Below are positions 1 to 5,039 of a stretch of DNA of 7,589 nucleotides, one piece after another; position 1 is the stretch's first letter; each line of letters begins with the position of its first letter. Source of the stretch: Haemophilus parainfluenzae (lineage in GTDB: Bacteria > Pseudomonadota > Gammaproteobacteria > Enterobacterales > Pasteurellaceae); the NCBI GenBank assembly GCA_018381425.1, contig JAGZRY010000071.1:1-7589 (forward strand), given 5' to 3'. The position numbers and the translations under genes are program-made. Below the pieces are notes generated by a model. It was not told the DNA's origin and ran no database searches. It saw nothing but the letters and a program-made list of their open reading frames with translations.

Positions 1-1
1 G

Positions 2-325
2 AAGTATGTGTATGGTGGCAGTAACCCGAACACTTCCTTTGATTGTAGCGGACTTGTGCAATGGTGCTATGGAAAAGCTGGTATCTCCTTACCGAGAACG
101 GCACAAGCCCAGTATGACGCTACCCAACATTTTCCACTCTCGCAGGCAAAGGCTGGGGACTTGGTGTTTTTCCATTCCACCTACAATGCAGGAACTTATG
201 TAACCCATGTGGGTATTCTTGTTTCACCGACACAGATGTACCACGCAGGAAATCCGATAGGATATGCGGATTTGAATAATAGTTACTGGCAACAGCACTT
301 AATCGGTGCAGGACGAGTAAAATAA
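2..325 (+). CDS. NlpC/P60 cell-wall hydrolase, C-terminal part (Tn916 Orf14-like), 5' truncated by window
   Basis: This is the last ~107 residues of a larger protein whose start lies before the window; the open frame enters at base 2 (KYVYGG...). It is an NlpC/P60 domain, a papain-like cysteine peptidase that cuts D-Glu/diamino-acid bonds in peptidoglycan stem peptides. The catalytic Cys is in FDCSGL (codon 44-46), the His in THVGI (206-208), and the likely third polar residue is His in MYHAGN (242-244). The family motif AGDLVFF sits between them. In Tn916-type elements such a hydrolase (Orf14; CwlT in ICEBs1) is secreted or anchored at the envelope and locally opens the wall for the mating channel. 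The gene lies 19 bases upstream of an Orf13/TcpC-type gene, the Tn916 order. The family call is firm; the Orf14 name rests on that neighbour and on the NlpC/P60 match. Confidence 0.9.
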   Translation, partial: KYVYGGSNPNTSFDCSGLVQWCYGKAGISLPRTAQAQYDATQHFPLSQAKAGDLVFFHSTYNAGTYVTHVGILVSPTQMYHAGNPIGYADLNNSYWQQHLIGAGRVK

Positions 326-344
326 TAGAAAGGACTTAGAAAAT

Positions 345-1247
345 ATGTTTAAGAGGAATATGAAGTCGACAGAAAATGTCAAAGAAAAAAAGGTGCGTAC
401 TGTCAAGGTAGGCACACATAAGAAATCGGTAATCGCCCTTTGGGTCGTGCTTATCGCAAGCGTGAGCTTTGGAGTGTATAAGAATTTTACCGCTATTGAT
501 ATGCACACGGTACATGAAAAGGAAACCATACAGCTACGACTTGATGATACCAACGGCATAGAAAACTTTGTAAAGAATTTTGCGAAGTCATATTATACTT
601 GGAACAACAGCAAGGAAGCAATCGAAGCCCGTACTGCTTCTATCAATGGGTATCTGACAAAGGAGTTGCAGGCACTAAATGTCGATACCATAAGAACGGA
701 TATACCGACCAGCTCTAGTGTTCTTGATGTGCTAATCTGGGACGTGGCACAGTCTGGAACGGACGAATTTATCGCTACCTACGAAGTAGATCAGCAGATA
801 AAAGAGGGAGAACAGACAAGTAATGTCAAAGCAACCTATACAGTCAAAGTCCATGTAGATAAGGACGGAGATTTGGTTATTATTCAGAACCCGACCCTTG
901 CACCAGAGGTAAAAACATCAGTCTATGAACCTAAAGCACTAGAAGCTGACAACAGCGTGGACGCTGACACTATAAACGACGCTACCGCATTTCTGGAAAC
1001 ATTCTTTAAACTGTACCCTACGGCAACGGATAAAGAGCTTGCTTATTATGTATCTGGCAATGTCCTTGAACCAATCGGCAGGGACTACCTCTACTCTGAA
1101 TTGGTAAACCCATTCTTTACAGCTGACGGGGACAATGTAAAAGTCAAGGTTGCGGTAAAGTTCATTGACAATCAGACAAAGGCGACGCAGGTATCACAGT
1201 TTGAATTGACGCTCCATAAGGATAGCAACTGGAAGATTGTAGGATAA
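345..1247 (+). CDS. Conjugal transfer protein, TcpC/Orf13 family (VirB8-like)
   Basis: The protein has 300 residues, the usual size for Orf13 of Tn916-type elements and TcpC of clostridial plasmids. A basic cytoplasmic N-terminus (about residues 1-27, rich in Lys/Arg) is followed by one membrane segment at about 28-45 (SVIALWVVLIASVSFGVY). The remaining ~250 residues are extracytoplasmic and read as two NTF2-like halves (about 60-180 and 205-300), typical of TcpC, which is structurally related to VirB8 and is a bitopic part of the conjugation channel. The ATG at 345 is chosen because GAAAGGA (328-334) is well spaced before it; an in-frame ATG at 360 has poorer spacing. The gene is probably cotranscribed with the hydrolase upstream and ends at the hairpin terminator at 1257. 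It looks intact and ends in DSNWKIVG, a tail that recurs at 4835. Base composition looks less AT-rich than the cargo that follows. Confidence 0.9.
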   Translation: MFKRNMKSTENVKEKKVRTVKVGTHKKSVIALWVVLIASVSFGVYKNFTAIDMHTVHEKETIQLRLDDTNGIENFVKNFAKSYYTWNNSKEAIEARTASINGYLTKELQALNVDTIRTDIPTSSSVLDVLIWDVAQSGTDEFIATYEVDQQIKEGEQTSNVKATYTVKVHVDKDGDLVIIQNPTLAPEVKTSVYEPKALEADNSVDADTINDATAFLETFFKLYPTATDKELAYYVSGNVLEPIGRDYLYSELVNPFFTADGDNVKVKVAVKFIDNQTKATQVSQFELTLHKDSNWKIVG

Positions 1248-1300
1248 CATGGAAATGGGCTTGTATCATAATTATAGTGTGCAAGCCCTTTTCATATTGA
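1221..1300 (+). repeat. Orf13 3'-end plus terminator segment, copy 1 (related to 4835-4921)
   Basis: The last 27 bases of the orf13 gene (SNWKIVG and stop), the hairpin after it and the TTTTCATATTGAA tract form a unit that recurs in diverged form at 4835-4921. By eye the 27 coding bases differ at about six positions between copies, mostly at third codon positions. Both hairpins share the architecture TTGTAT...GCAA followed by TTTTCAT. The divergence argues for two related elements rather than a fresh duplication. Confidence 0.65.
1257..1295 (+). terminator. Hairpin terminator after the conjugation gene
   Basis: GGGCTTG (1257-1263) pairs perfectly with CAAGCCC (1282-1288), with an extra T-G wobble inside and an 18-base loop. 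A short T tract (TTTTCAT) follows directly. It lies 10 bases after the orf13 stop, so it probably ends or attenuates transfer-operon transcripts before the cargo. The T tract is short, so read-through is likely. Confidence 0.65.
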
Positions 1301-1325
1301 AGTATCAATAATCAATAATTATAAT
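1297..1325 (+). promoter_or_regulatory. Sigma-A-type promoter for the MerR gene
   Basis: A -35 box TTGAAG (1297-1302) and a perfect -10 box TATAAT (1320-1325) are separated by 17 bases. The start point would fall near 1332, leaving a leader of roughly 18 bases with the ribosome site GGAGGG (1339-1344) before the ATG at 1350. Spacing and boxes are near consensus, so expression should not need an activator. I see no clear operator dyad over it. Confidence 0.7.
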
Positions 1326-1349
1326 TAGGTACATGAATGGAGGGATAAA

Positions 1350-2165
1350 ATGTTCAAAATTGGTGAGTTTTCAAAATTGACACAAGTTTCTACTCGTATG
1401 TTGCGTTATTATGATGAAATGGGGTTGCTAAAACCTGCGAAAATCGATTCATTGACTGGTTATCGTATGTATTCAGCAGAACAAATCTCAACTTTAAATA
1501 GAATTATATATTTACGTGATAGTGGCTTCAACGTCGCTGAAATTGCATTATCTCTCGATTACAGTAATAATGACATTATAGAACAGCTTGATAAAAAGTC
1601 TGTTGAAATTATGGATAATATACAAAAAGAACAAGAAAAATTGAAGAAAATTGAGATTGCAAAAAAAGAATTGTTACATGGTAAAAGTGAATTGTATTTT
1701 AACATAACCATAAAAGAGATACCGAGTTATTGCGTTTTATCTTTGAGAAAAGAAATACCAAATTATTATTATGAGGGCGAACTCTGGAAAGAACTTTCTG
1801 CTTTTGCTAAAGAAAATAAAATAAATATTTCTGATGAAACATTCTCAATATATCACAATGAAGAATATAAAGAAAAAGATGTTGATGTAGAATTATGTGC
1901 CATTGTAAATAAAATAGGAAAAGCTACAGGTGATTTTAAGTTTCGTTTTACCGAACCAGTTTCTATGATGGCTTGTACTATGGTATATGGAGATTTTTCT
2001 AATATTTCTTATGCTTATCGTTCATTTGCAAAATGGCTTCAAGAAAACAGTCAATATAAGATGAAAGGTTCAAGCCGTCAAATAGTTCATCGTGGACCGT
2101 GGAACGAGAAAAATCCAGAGAACTATCTAACAGAAATCCAAATTCCTTTAGAAAATCTCTTGTAA
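1350..2165 (+). CDS. MerR-family regulator with C-terminal GyrI-like effector domain
   Basis: This 271-residue protein has the BmrR/BltR architecture. Residues 1-70 are the MerR winged helix (FKIGEFSKLTQVSTRMLRYY, then GLLKPAKID and GYRMYS). Residues ~75-112 are a Lys/Glu-rich helix that would form the dimer coiled coil, and residues ~117-270 are a GyrI-like (SOUL-type) ligand domain. The domain ends in TEIQIPLE; Glu262 sits where BmrR-type sensors place the acidic residue that contacts cationic drugs. Such proteins bind DNA as dimers and untwist promoters with overlong spacers when a drug binds. A matching promoter lies at 2182-2212, just downstream, so the likely targets are the tRNA methyltransferase and acetyltransferase genes. 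The start is set by GGAGGG five bases upstream. The cluster of metal-binding Cys residues seen in MerR/CueR-type proteins is absent, which favours an organic ligand. The ligand is unknown. Confidence 0.9.
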   Translation: MFKIGEFSKLTQVSTRMLRYYDEMGLLKPAKIDSLTGYRMYSAEQISTLNRIIYLRDSGFNVAEIALSLDYSNNDIIEQLDKKSVEIMDNIQKEQEKLKKIEIAKKELLHGKSELYFNITIKEIPSYCVLSLRKEIPNYYYEGELWKELSAFAKENKINISDETFSIYHNEEYKEKDVDVELCAIVNKIGKATGDFKFRFTEPVSMMACTMVYGDFSNISYAYRSFAKWLQENSQYKMKGSSRQIVHRGPWNEKNPENYLTEIQIPLENLL

Positions 2166-2181
2166 AAAATGATAATCTGCC

Positions 2182-2212
2182 TTGACTTTAACATGGTGTT
2201 AAGGTTTATCGT
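2182..2212 (+). promoter_or_regulatory. MerR-type promoter/operator (19-bp spacer, central dyad)
   Basis: A -35 box TTGACT (2182-2187) is followed 19 bases later by TATCGT (2207-2212), the stretched spacing characteristic of MerR-controlled promoters. Between the boxes lies a dyad, ACTTTAACA - TGG - TGTTAAGGT (2185-2205), with nine-base arms and a single mismatch, centred in the spacer. It is 16 bases after the merR stop and 34 bases before the next ATG. A 17-base reading with TTTATC (2205-2210) as -10 is possible, but the dyad supports the 19-base one. Confidence 0.75.
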
Positions 2213-2245
2213 TTATTTATCAAGAAGAAAACGGAGGAAAATATA

Positions 2246-2722
2246 ATGACAACTTATAAAGTAAATTCAATAGGTACTATCTACAACAATGAAAAAGGTG
2301 CTTTCATTCAACTAGAAGCACCATATATTCTAGCATTAAAGGAATTAGACGGATTCAGTCATATCAATGTTTTATGGTGGTTCAGCGATTTTGACAATGC
2401 GGATTTTAGAAGCGTATTGGAAACAGACCAACCTTATAAAAAAGCTCCAGAGAAAATGGGGATTTTTGCAACAAGGTCGCCAGTACGCCCAAATCCGATT
2501 GCTTTATCAGCAGTAGAAATTATCAATATTGATTATATGAGTGGGCTGATACAAATTGCTTATATTGACGCTAATGACAAAACGCCTATCTTGGATATTA
2601 AACCATACACGCCGAGTTTGGATAGAGTGGAAAATCCGCAAGTTCCAGATTGGTGTAGTCATTGGCCTCACAGCTTAGAAGAATCTGCTTCTTTTGCATG
2701 GGAAAACGAATTTAATTTTTAA
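2246..2722 (+). CDS. TrmO/TsaA-family tRNA (m6t6A37) methyltransferase
   Basis: The 158-residue protein is a single TsaA/YaeB (UPF0066) beta-barrel domain. Hallmarks are IGTIYNN near the N-terminus, LDGFSHINVLWWF (about 34-46), the core GIFATRSPVRPNPIALSAVE (about 73-92), and TPILDIKPYTPSLD (about 112-125). TrmO uses S-adenosylmethionine to add the N6-methyl group to t6A at position 37 of certain threonine tRNAs, tuning decoding of ACY codons. The protein is shorter than E. coli TrmO, which has an extra C-terminal domain; short single-domain forms are common in Firmicutes. GGAGG at 2233-2237 supports the start. It is the first gene behind the MerR-type promoter and 13 bases before an acetyltransferase gene, so both should share a message. 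The family is certain. Whether this copy modifies tRNA or another substrate is not shown. Confidence 0.88.
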   Translation: MTTYKVNSIGTIYNNEKGAFIQLEAPYILALKELDGFSHINVLWWFSDFDNADFRSVLETDQPYKKAPEKMGIFATRSPVRPNPIALSAVEIINIDYMSGLIQIAYIDANDKTPILDIKPYTPSLDRVENPQVPDWCSHWPHSLEESASFAWENEFNF

Positions 2723-2735
2723 GGAGTGATGAACC

Positions 2736-3287
2736 ATGAGTTTGCAGGATTACATTTTTGAAAAACCAGTAATTGAAACAGAACATCTTATTTTAAGAAC
2801 AATGGATAAAAATGACATAGATGATTTGAAAGAATGGATTAGTGATATTTCTTTATACGAGTATTGGGGGAAACGTCCTTCAAAAAGCGAAAAAAATCCA
2901 GAATTACTTTTTAATAAGCCAGAGAAAGCTACTAAAAGTTTTCATTGGGGAATTGTCCATAAACAAGATAGCAAAGTGATTGGTGAAATATGGATATACC
3001 TTATTGAAAATAATAGAATGGCAAAAGTGGCTTTCAGACTTTCTAAGCAATATCAAGGTAATGGACTAATGAGTGAAGCGTTAAAAAGCGTAATTGAATT
3101 TTGTTTTTCAAAAACAGAATTACAAAAAATATGGACAGATGTGCATATTTTAAATCATGCTTCTTACAAGACATTGGAGAAAGTCGGTTTTCAAAGGGAA
3201 GGACATATTCGAGGGGGAAAAATGGTAAATACCTATTGCGACTACTACCTATATGGAATTTTAAAATCTGATTATATCACAAGCTGA
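2736..3287 (+). CDS. GNAT acetyltransferase, RimJ/RimL type
   Basis: The protein has 183 residues. It opens with the family signature IETEHLILRTMDKNDIDDL (about 13-31). It carries the acetyl-CoA pyrophosphate loop as FRLSKQYQGNGLMSEAL (Q-x-x-x-G-x-x within residues ~101-117). It closes with NHASYKTLEKVGFQREGHIR (about 141-160), where Asn and the KVGF motif are typical of Acetyltransf_3 enzymes. These transfer acetyl groups from acetyl-CoA to N-terminal amines or to small molecules, including antibiotics; the substrate cannot be inferred. AAGGAG (2721-2726) overlaps the stop codon of the preceding trmO-like gene, which suggests translational coupling in one MerR-controlled operon. The last residues (about ITS) are read out of frame over the start of a decayed small gene at 3277, so the natural C-terminus may have been slightly changed by the junction. 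Confidence 0.87.
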   Translation: MSLQDYIFEKPVIETEHLILRTMDKNDIDDLKEWISDISLYEYWGKRPSKSEKNPELLFNKPEKATKSFHWGIVHKQDSKVIGEIWIYLIENNRMAKVAFRLSKQYQGNGLMSEALKSVIEFCFSKTELQKIWTDVHILNHASYKTLEKVGFQREGHIRGGKMVNTYCDYYLYGILKSDYITS

Positions 3288-3405
3288 TGTTATGGCTAAT
3301 ATTGAAGCGACGATTGGCAAAGCAATGAACAATACAGTTCCAAATGTCTATGATACGAAAAGCATTAAAAGATATGTGATGAATTTATTAGATATGGCTC
3401 ATTAA
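3277..3405 (+). pseudogene. Remnant of a small Spo0A-C-like gene
   Basis: The frame from 3277 to the TAA at 3403-3405 reads SQADVMANIEATIGKAMNNT and then continues to NLLDMAH. Its first part matches the complete small protein at 7254-7496 ([20 protein letters not shown]) and is also clearly alike at DNA level (3283-3340 against 7326-7383). It begins inside the end of the acetyltransferase gene in another frame, lacks the first ~25 residues, and loses similarity after about 24 residues. The only ATG (3292) has no ribosome site. I read it as the truncated relic of a paralogous gene that once closed this module. A 37-residue peptide from 3292 cannot be excluded. Confidence 0.65.
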
Positions 3406-3553
3406 AAAGTACCAAAGAAATAAAAGTTACCATATAGACAAAATTGGTTTTTTATATCTTTTGATTTCTTATAAGATAATGGCATTGTGCGACAAGCTAT
3501 ACAAAAAATTTTCATGTATACTTTGATTATAAATTATACAAGGAGGTACTGAT
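3406..3553 (+). promoter_or_regulatory. AraC-gene upstream region with candidate activator-dependent promoter
   Basis: The clearest -10 is TATACT (3517-3522). No fitting -35 lies 16-18 bases upstream; instead there is a short palindrome TTGT-GCG-ACAA (3485-3495) followed by AGCTATACAAAAA. A missing -35 next to such a site is typical of promoters activated by AraC/MarA-type proteins, so self-activation by the downstream regulator is plausible. The ribosome site AGGAGGT (3541-3547) is strong and sets the ATG at 3554. The bases from 3406 to 3480 are AT-rich and hold nothing I can name. Confidence 0.4.
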
Positions 3554-4483
3554 ATGTACGCATATGAAAATATTGAAATGTCATTAAACTATATTGAACA
3601 ACATTTAAGTGAGAAAATCGAAACAGAGAAACTGGCGGAAATTGCCTGTCTTTCTACATTTTATTACCAACGCTTGTTTAAAAAGTTAGTTAAGAAATCA
3701 GTTCAAGAGTATATCAAACTTCGCCGTTTAGCAATGGTAATAGCAGAATTGAATAATTCAGAGGAAAGAATATTAGACATAGCTTTAAAATATGGATTTT
3801 CAGACCATGCTAACTTCACAAGAGCATTTAAAGAAGTTTACCATATTACTCCCGATGAATACAGAAAGAATGTTCCTATGTTAAATACATTTGACAAGCC
3901 AGAACTTTCTTCACGTTATATCATGATTGATGAAAATGTCCCATTGATTGTAGGAAATATTGTTTTGGAAATTCAAAGAAGAACATTAAGAACAAAGGAA
4001 ACATATTTTGGTTTTGAAAAAACAGTAAATATTGCTGAACAAATTCCTGCTGGAGAAAGTACAGGAATTGATGTTCCAGGTCAGCTATGGCGCGAATTCC
4101 ATGCAAAGAAACTGCAAACCGAAAATGGCATTTTTAACAATGATATTGAACTTGGTGTATCTCACTTAGCAAGTCCAGATAAAGGAACATTCCTTTACTT
4201 TGCAGGAGGTATGGTTTCATCAACAGATGTATGTCCTAAAAATATGGTACAACATACATTACCAGCAGGTGAGTATATTGTATGTAAAATTGAGGCAGAA
4301 TCTTTTGAAGAACTTGTTACTACTGCTTTAAATCAAGCAAATAAGTATCTGTTTGAAACTTGGCTTCCAAATCATAATTTGGTTACAAAGCCATTCATGG
4401 CAGAAAAATATTACAAAGGAAATGCAGAGATTAGTTATATGGAAATATGGGTAATTCCTGTGGAAACAGTAAATGCTAAATAG
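3554..4483 (+). CDS. AraC-family regulator with GyrI-like effector domain
   Basis: The protein has 309 residues. Its N-terminal ~105 residues hold two helix-turn-helix units: EKLAEIACLSTFYYQRLFKK (about 24-43), then ILDIALKYGFSDHANFTRAFKEVYHITPDEYR, the AraC signature (about 73-104). A linker leads to a GyrI-like domain (about 144-303) that ends in SYMEIWVIPVE, with Glu297 at the position used by this domain to contact ligands. This order, with the DNA-binding half first, is that of Rob-like regulators, which sense small molecules and turn on efflux or tolerance genes. AGGAGGT is six bases before the ATG. The following frame (4544) starts 60 bases on with no promoter seen, so it was once cotranscribed. 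The regulator appears intact even though the next gene is broken. Target genes are not evident; the MATE operon at 5040 is a candidate. Confidence 0.9.
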   Translation: MYAYENIEMSLNYIEQHLSEKIETEKLAEIACLSTFYYQRLFKKLVKKSVQEYIKLRRLAMVIAELNNSEERILDIALKYGFSDHANFTRAFKEVYHITPDEYRKNVPMLNTFDKPELSSRYIMIDENVPLIVGNIVLEIQRRTLRTKETYFGFEKTVNIAEQIPAGESTGIDVPGQLWREFHAKKLQTENGIFNNDIELGVSHLASPDKGTFLYFAGGMVSSTDVCPKNMVQHTLPAGEYIVCKIEAESFEELVTTALNQANKYLFETWLPNHNLVTKPFMAEKYYKGNAEISYMEIWVIPVETVNAK

Positions 4484-4517
4484 GAATTATCCGACACGAA
4501 TGAAAATGAAATAAAAA

Positions 4518-4539
4518 GTCTATAAAGGAGGGCATAGAC
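4518..4539 (+). promoter_or_regulatory. Hairpin displaying a ribosome site before the GTG start at 4544
   Basis: GTCTAT (4518-4523) and ATAGAC (4534-4539) are perfect complements. They enclose a ten-base loop, AAAGGAGGGC, that contains the whole Shine-Dalgarno sequence. A second ATAGAC at 4547-4552, just after the start codon, could pair with the same left arm. This may be chance in an AT-rich region or a modest translational control. The strong ribosome site supports GTG 4544 as the start. Confidence 0.35.
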
Positions 4540-4543
4540 CGTT

Positions 4544-4861
4544 GTGATAGACATAAAAGATATAAATTATGTACCTAGTATTAGTGAAATAAGCGGTTAT
4601 ATTGAAAACTCTGCATTTGATGAGTTGTATCAGCATATGAACAATGAATATAAAGCAGTTTGCAAAATCGAATACAGTAAAGATGTCTGGGACGACTATG
4701 AAACAGACTATACAATTTTCAATGTATGCGGTAATGATATTTGTGTCTATGATGATGAATTGGCAGAAGCCTTAAAACAGTTGTCCGAGCGTAACCGTGA
4801 AACTTTGCTAATGTATTATTTTTTGGAAATGAACAATAGTAATTGGAAGATAATTGGATAA
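4544..4861 (+). pseudogene. Three-part chimeric ORF: DUF3788-like start, Orf7-type sigma-factor middle, Orf13 tail
   Basis: This 105-residue frame starts at GTG behind a strong ribosome site (AAGGAGGG, 4525-4532) and appears to join pieces of three genes. Residues 1-49 (up to EYSKDVW) resemble the N-terminus of DUF3788 proteins, which normally continue with a GWNVKF-type core that is missing here. Residues ~50-96 (DYETDYTIFNVCG, then ELAEALKQLSERNRETLLMY) match the region before and into sigma region 4 of the Tn916 Orf7-type sigma factor, but stop before the recognition helix-turn-helix. Residues 97-105 (NNSNWKIIG) copy the Orf13 C-terminus, and an Orf13-like hairpin follows. None of the pieces keeps a complete functional domain, so I call it a fusion relic, though it may still be translated. 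The family matches come from memory of these families; the Orf13 tail match is visible in the window. Confidence 0.65.
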
Positions 4862-4921
4862 ATCAAAAGAAGTAGTTTGTATTTCATAGAAATATGATTT
4901 GCAAACTACATTTTCATTGAA
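4835..4921 (+). repeat. Orf13 3'-end plus terminator segment, copy 2 (diverged)
   Basis: Bases 4835-4861 encode NSNWKIIG and stop, and match 1221-1247 in frame with about six differences. The following hairpin and the TTTTCATTGAA tract match the organisation after the true orf13 gene. The copy begins abruptly inside the chimeric ORF near 4832, which marks a recombination junction. The promoter that follows copy 1 (TTGAAG...TATAAT) is not preserved here: TTGAAT exists at 4917-4922 but has no -10 at a proper distance. Confidence 0.65.
4872..4914 (+). terminator. Hairpin terminator after the chimeric ORF
   Basis: GTAGTTTG (4872-4879) pairs perfectly with CAAACTAC (4902-4909), followed by ATTTTC. 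Inside the 22-base loop a smaller stem TCATA-GAAA-TATGA (4884-4897) can form, giving one long hairpin. It corresponds in position and design to the terminator after orf13 at 1257, but the stem sequence differs on both sides in a compensating way, which suggests the structure has been kept by selection. The T tract is weak. Confidence 0.6.
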
Positions 4922-5034
4922 TTATATTCACAAATAGTTCTGAATAAGTTAAAATAATAATTCATGTAAAAACCGCAATATATATTAAAACTTGAAGAAA
5001 ACAAAGTATTATAATCTAAGCTGAAAGGAGGGTG
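4922..5034 (+). promoter_or_regulatory. Upstream region and probable promoter of the AraC-GNAT/MATE operon
   Basis: A perfect -10 box TATAAT lies at 5010-5015. TTGAAG at 4992-4997 resembles a -35 box but is only 12 bases away, too close for normal use, and the proper -35 position (about 4987-4992, AAAACT) is poor. This again fits a promoter needing an activator, perhaps the AraC-type protein encoded next or the one at 3554. A strong ribosome site, AAAGGAGGGTG (5024-5034), precedes the ATG at 5040. The rest is AT-rich and shows nothing nameable. Confidence 0.45.
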
Positions 5035-5039
5035 CTGTA

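Noticed and set aside
6..203. A 65-residue + strand frame at the window start
   Set aside because: It overlaps the NlpC/P60 frame, which carries recognisable catalytic motifs; it has no ribosome site and no family features.
1333..1380. Short frame starting at ATG 1333 before the MerR gene, as a possible leader peptide like the one before tet(M)
   Set aside because: It runs into the MerR gene, has no ribosome site of its own, and no attenuator hairpin follows it.
1248..3553. tet(M) or another ribosomal protection gene expected after orf13
   Set aside because: No translation in the window shows GTPase motifs or tet(M)-like sequence; the position is filled by regulator and acetyltransferase genes.
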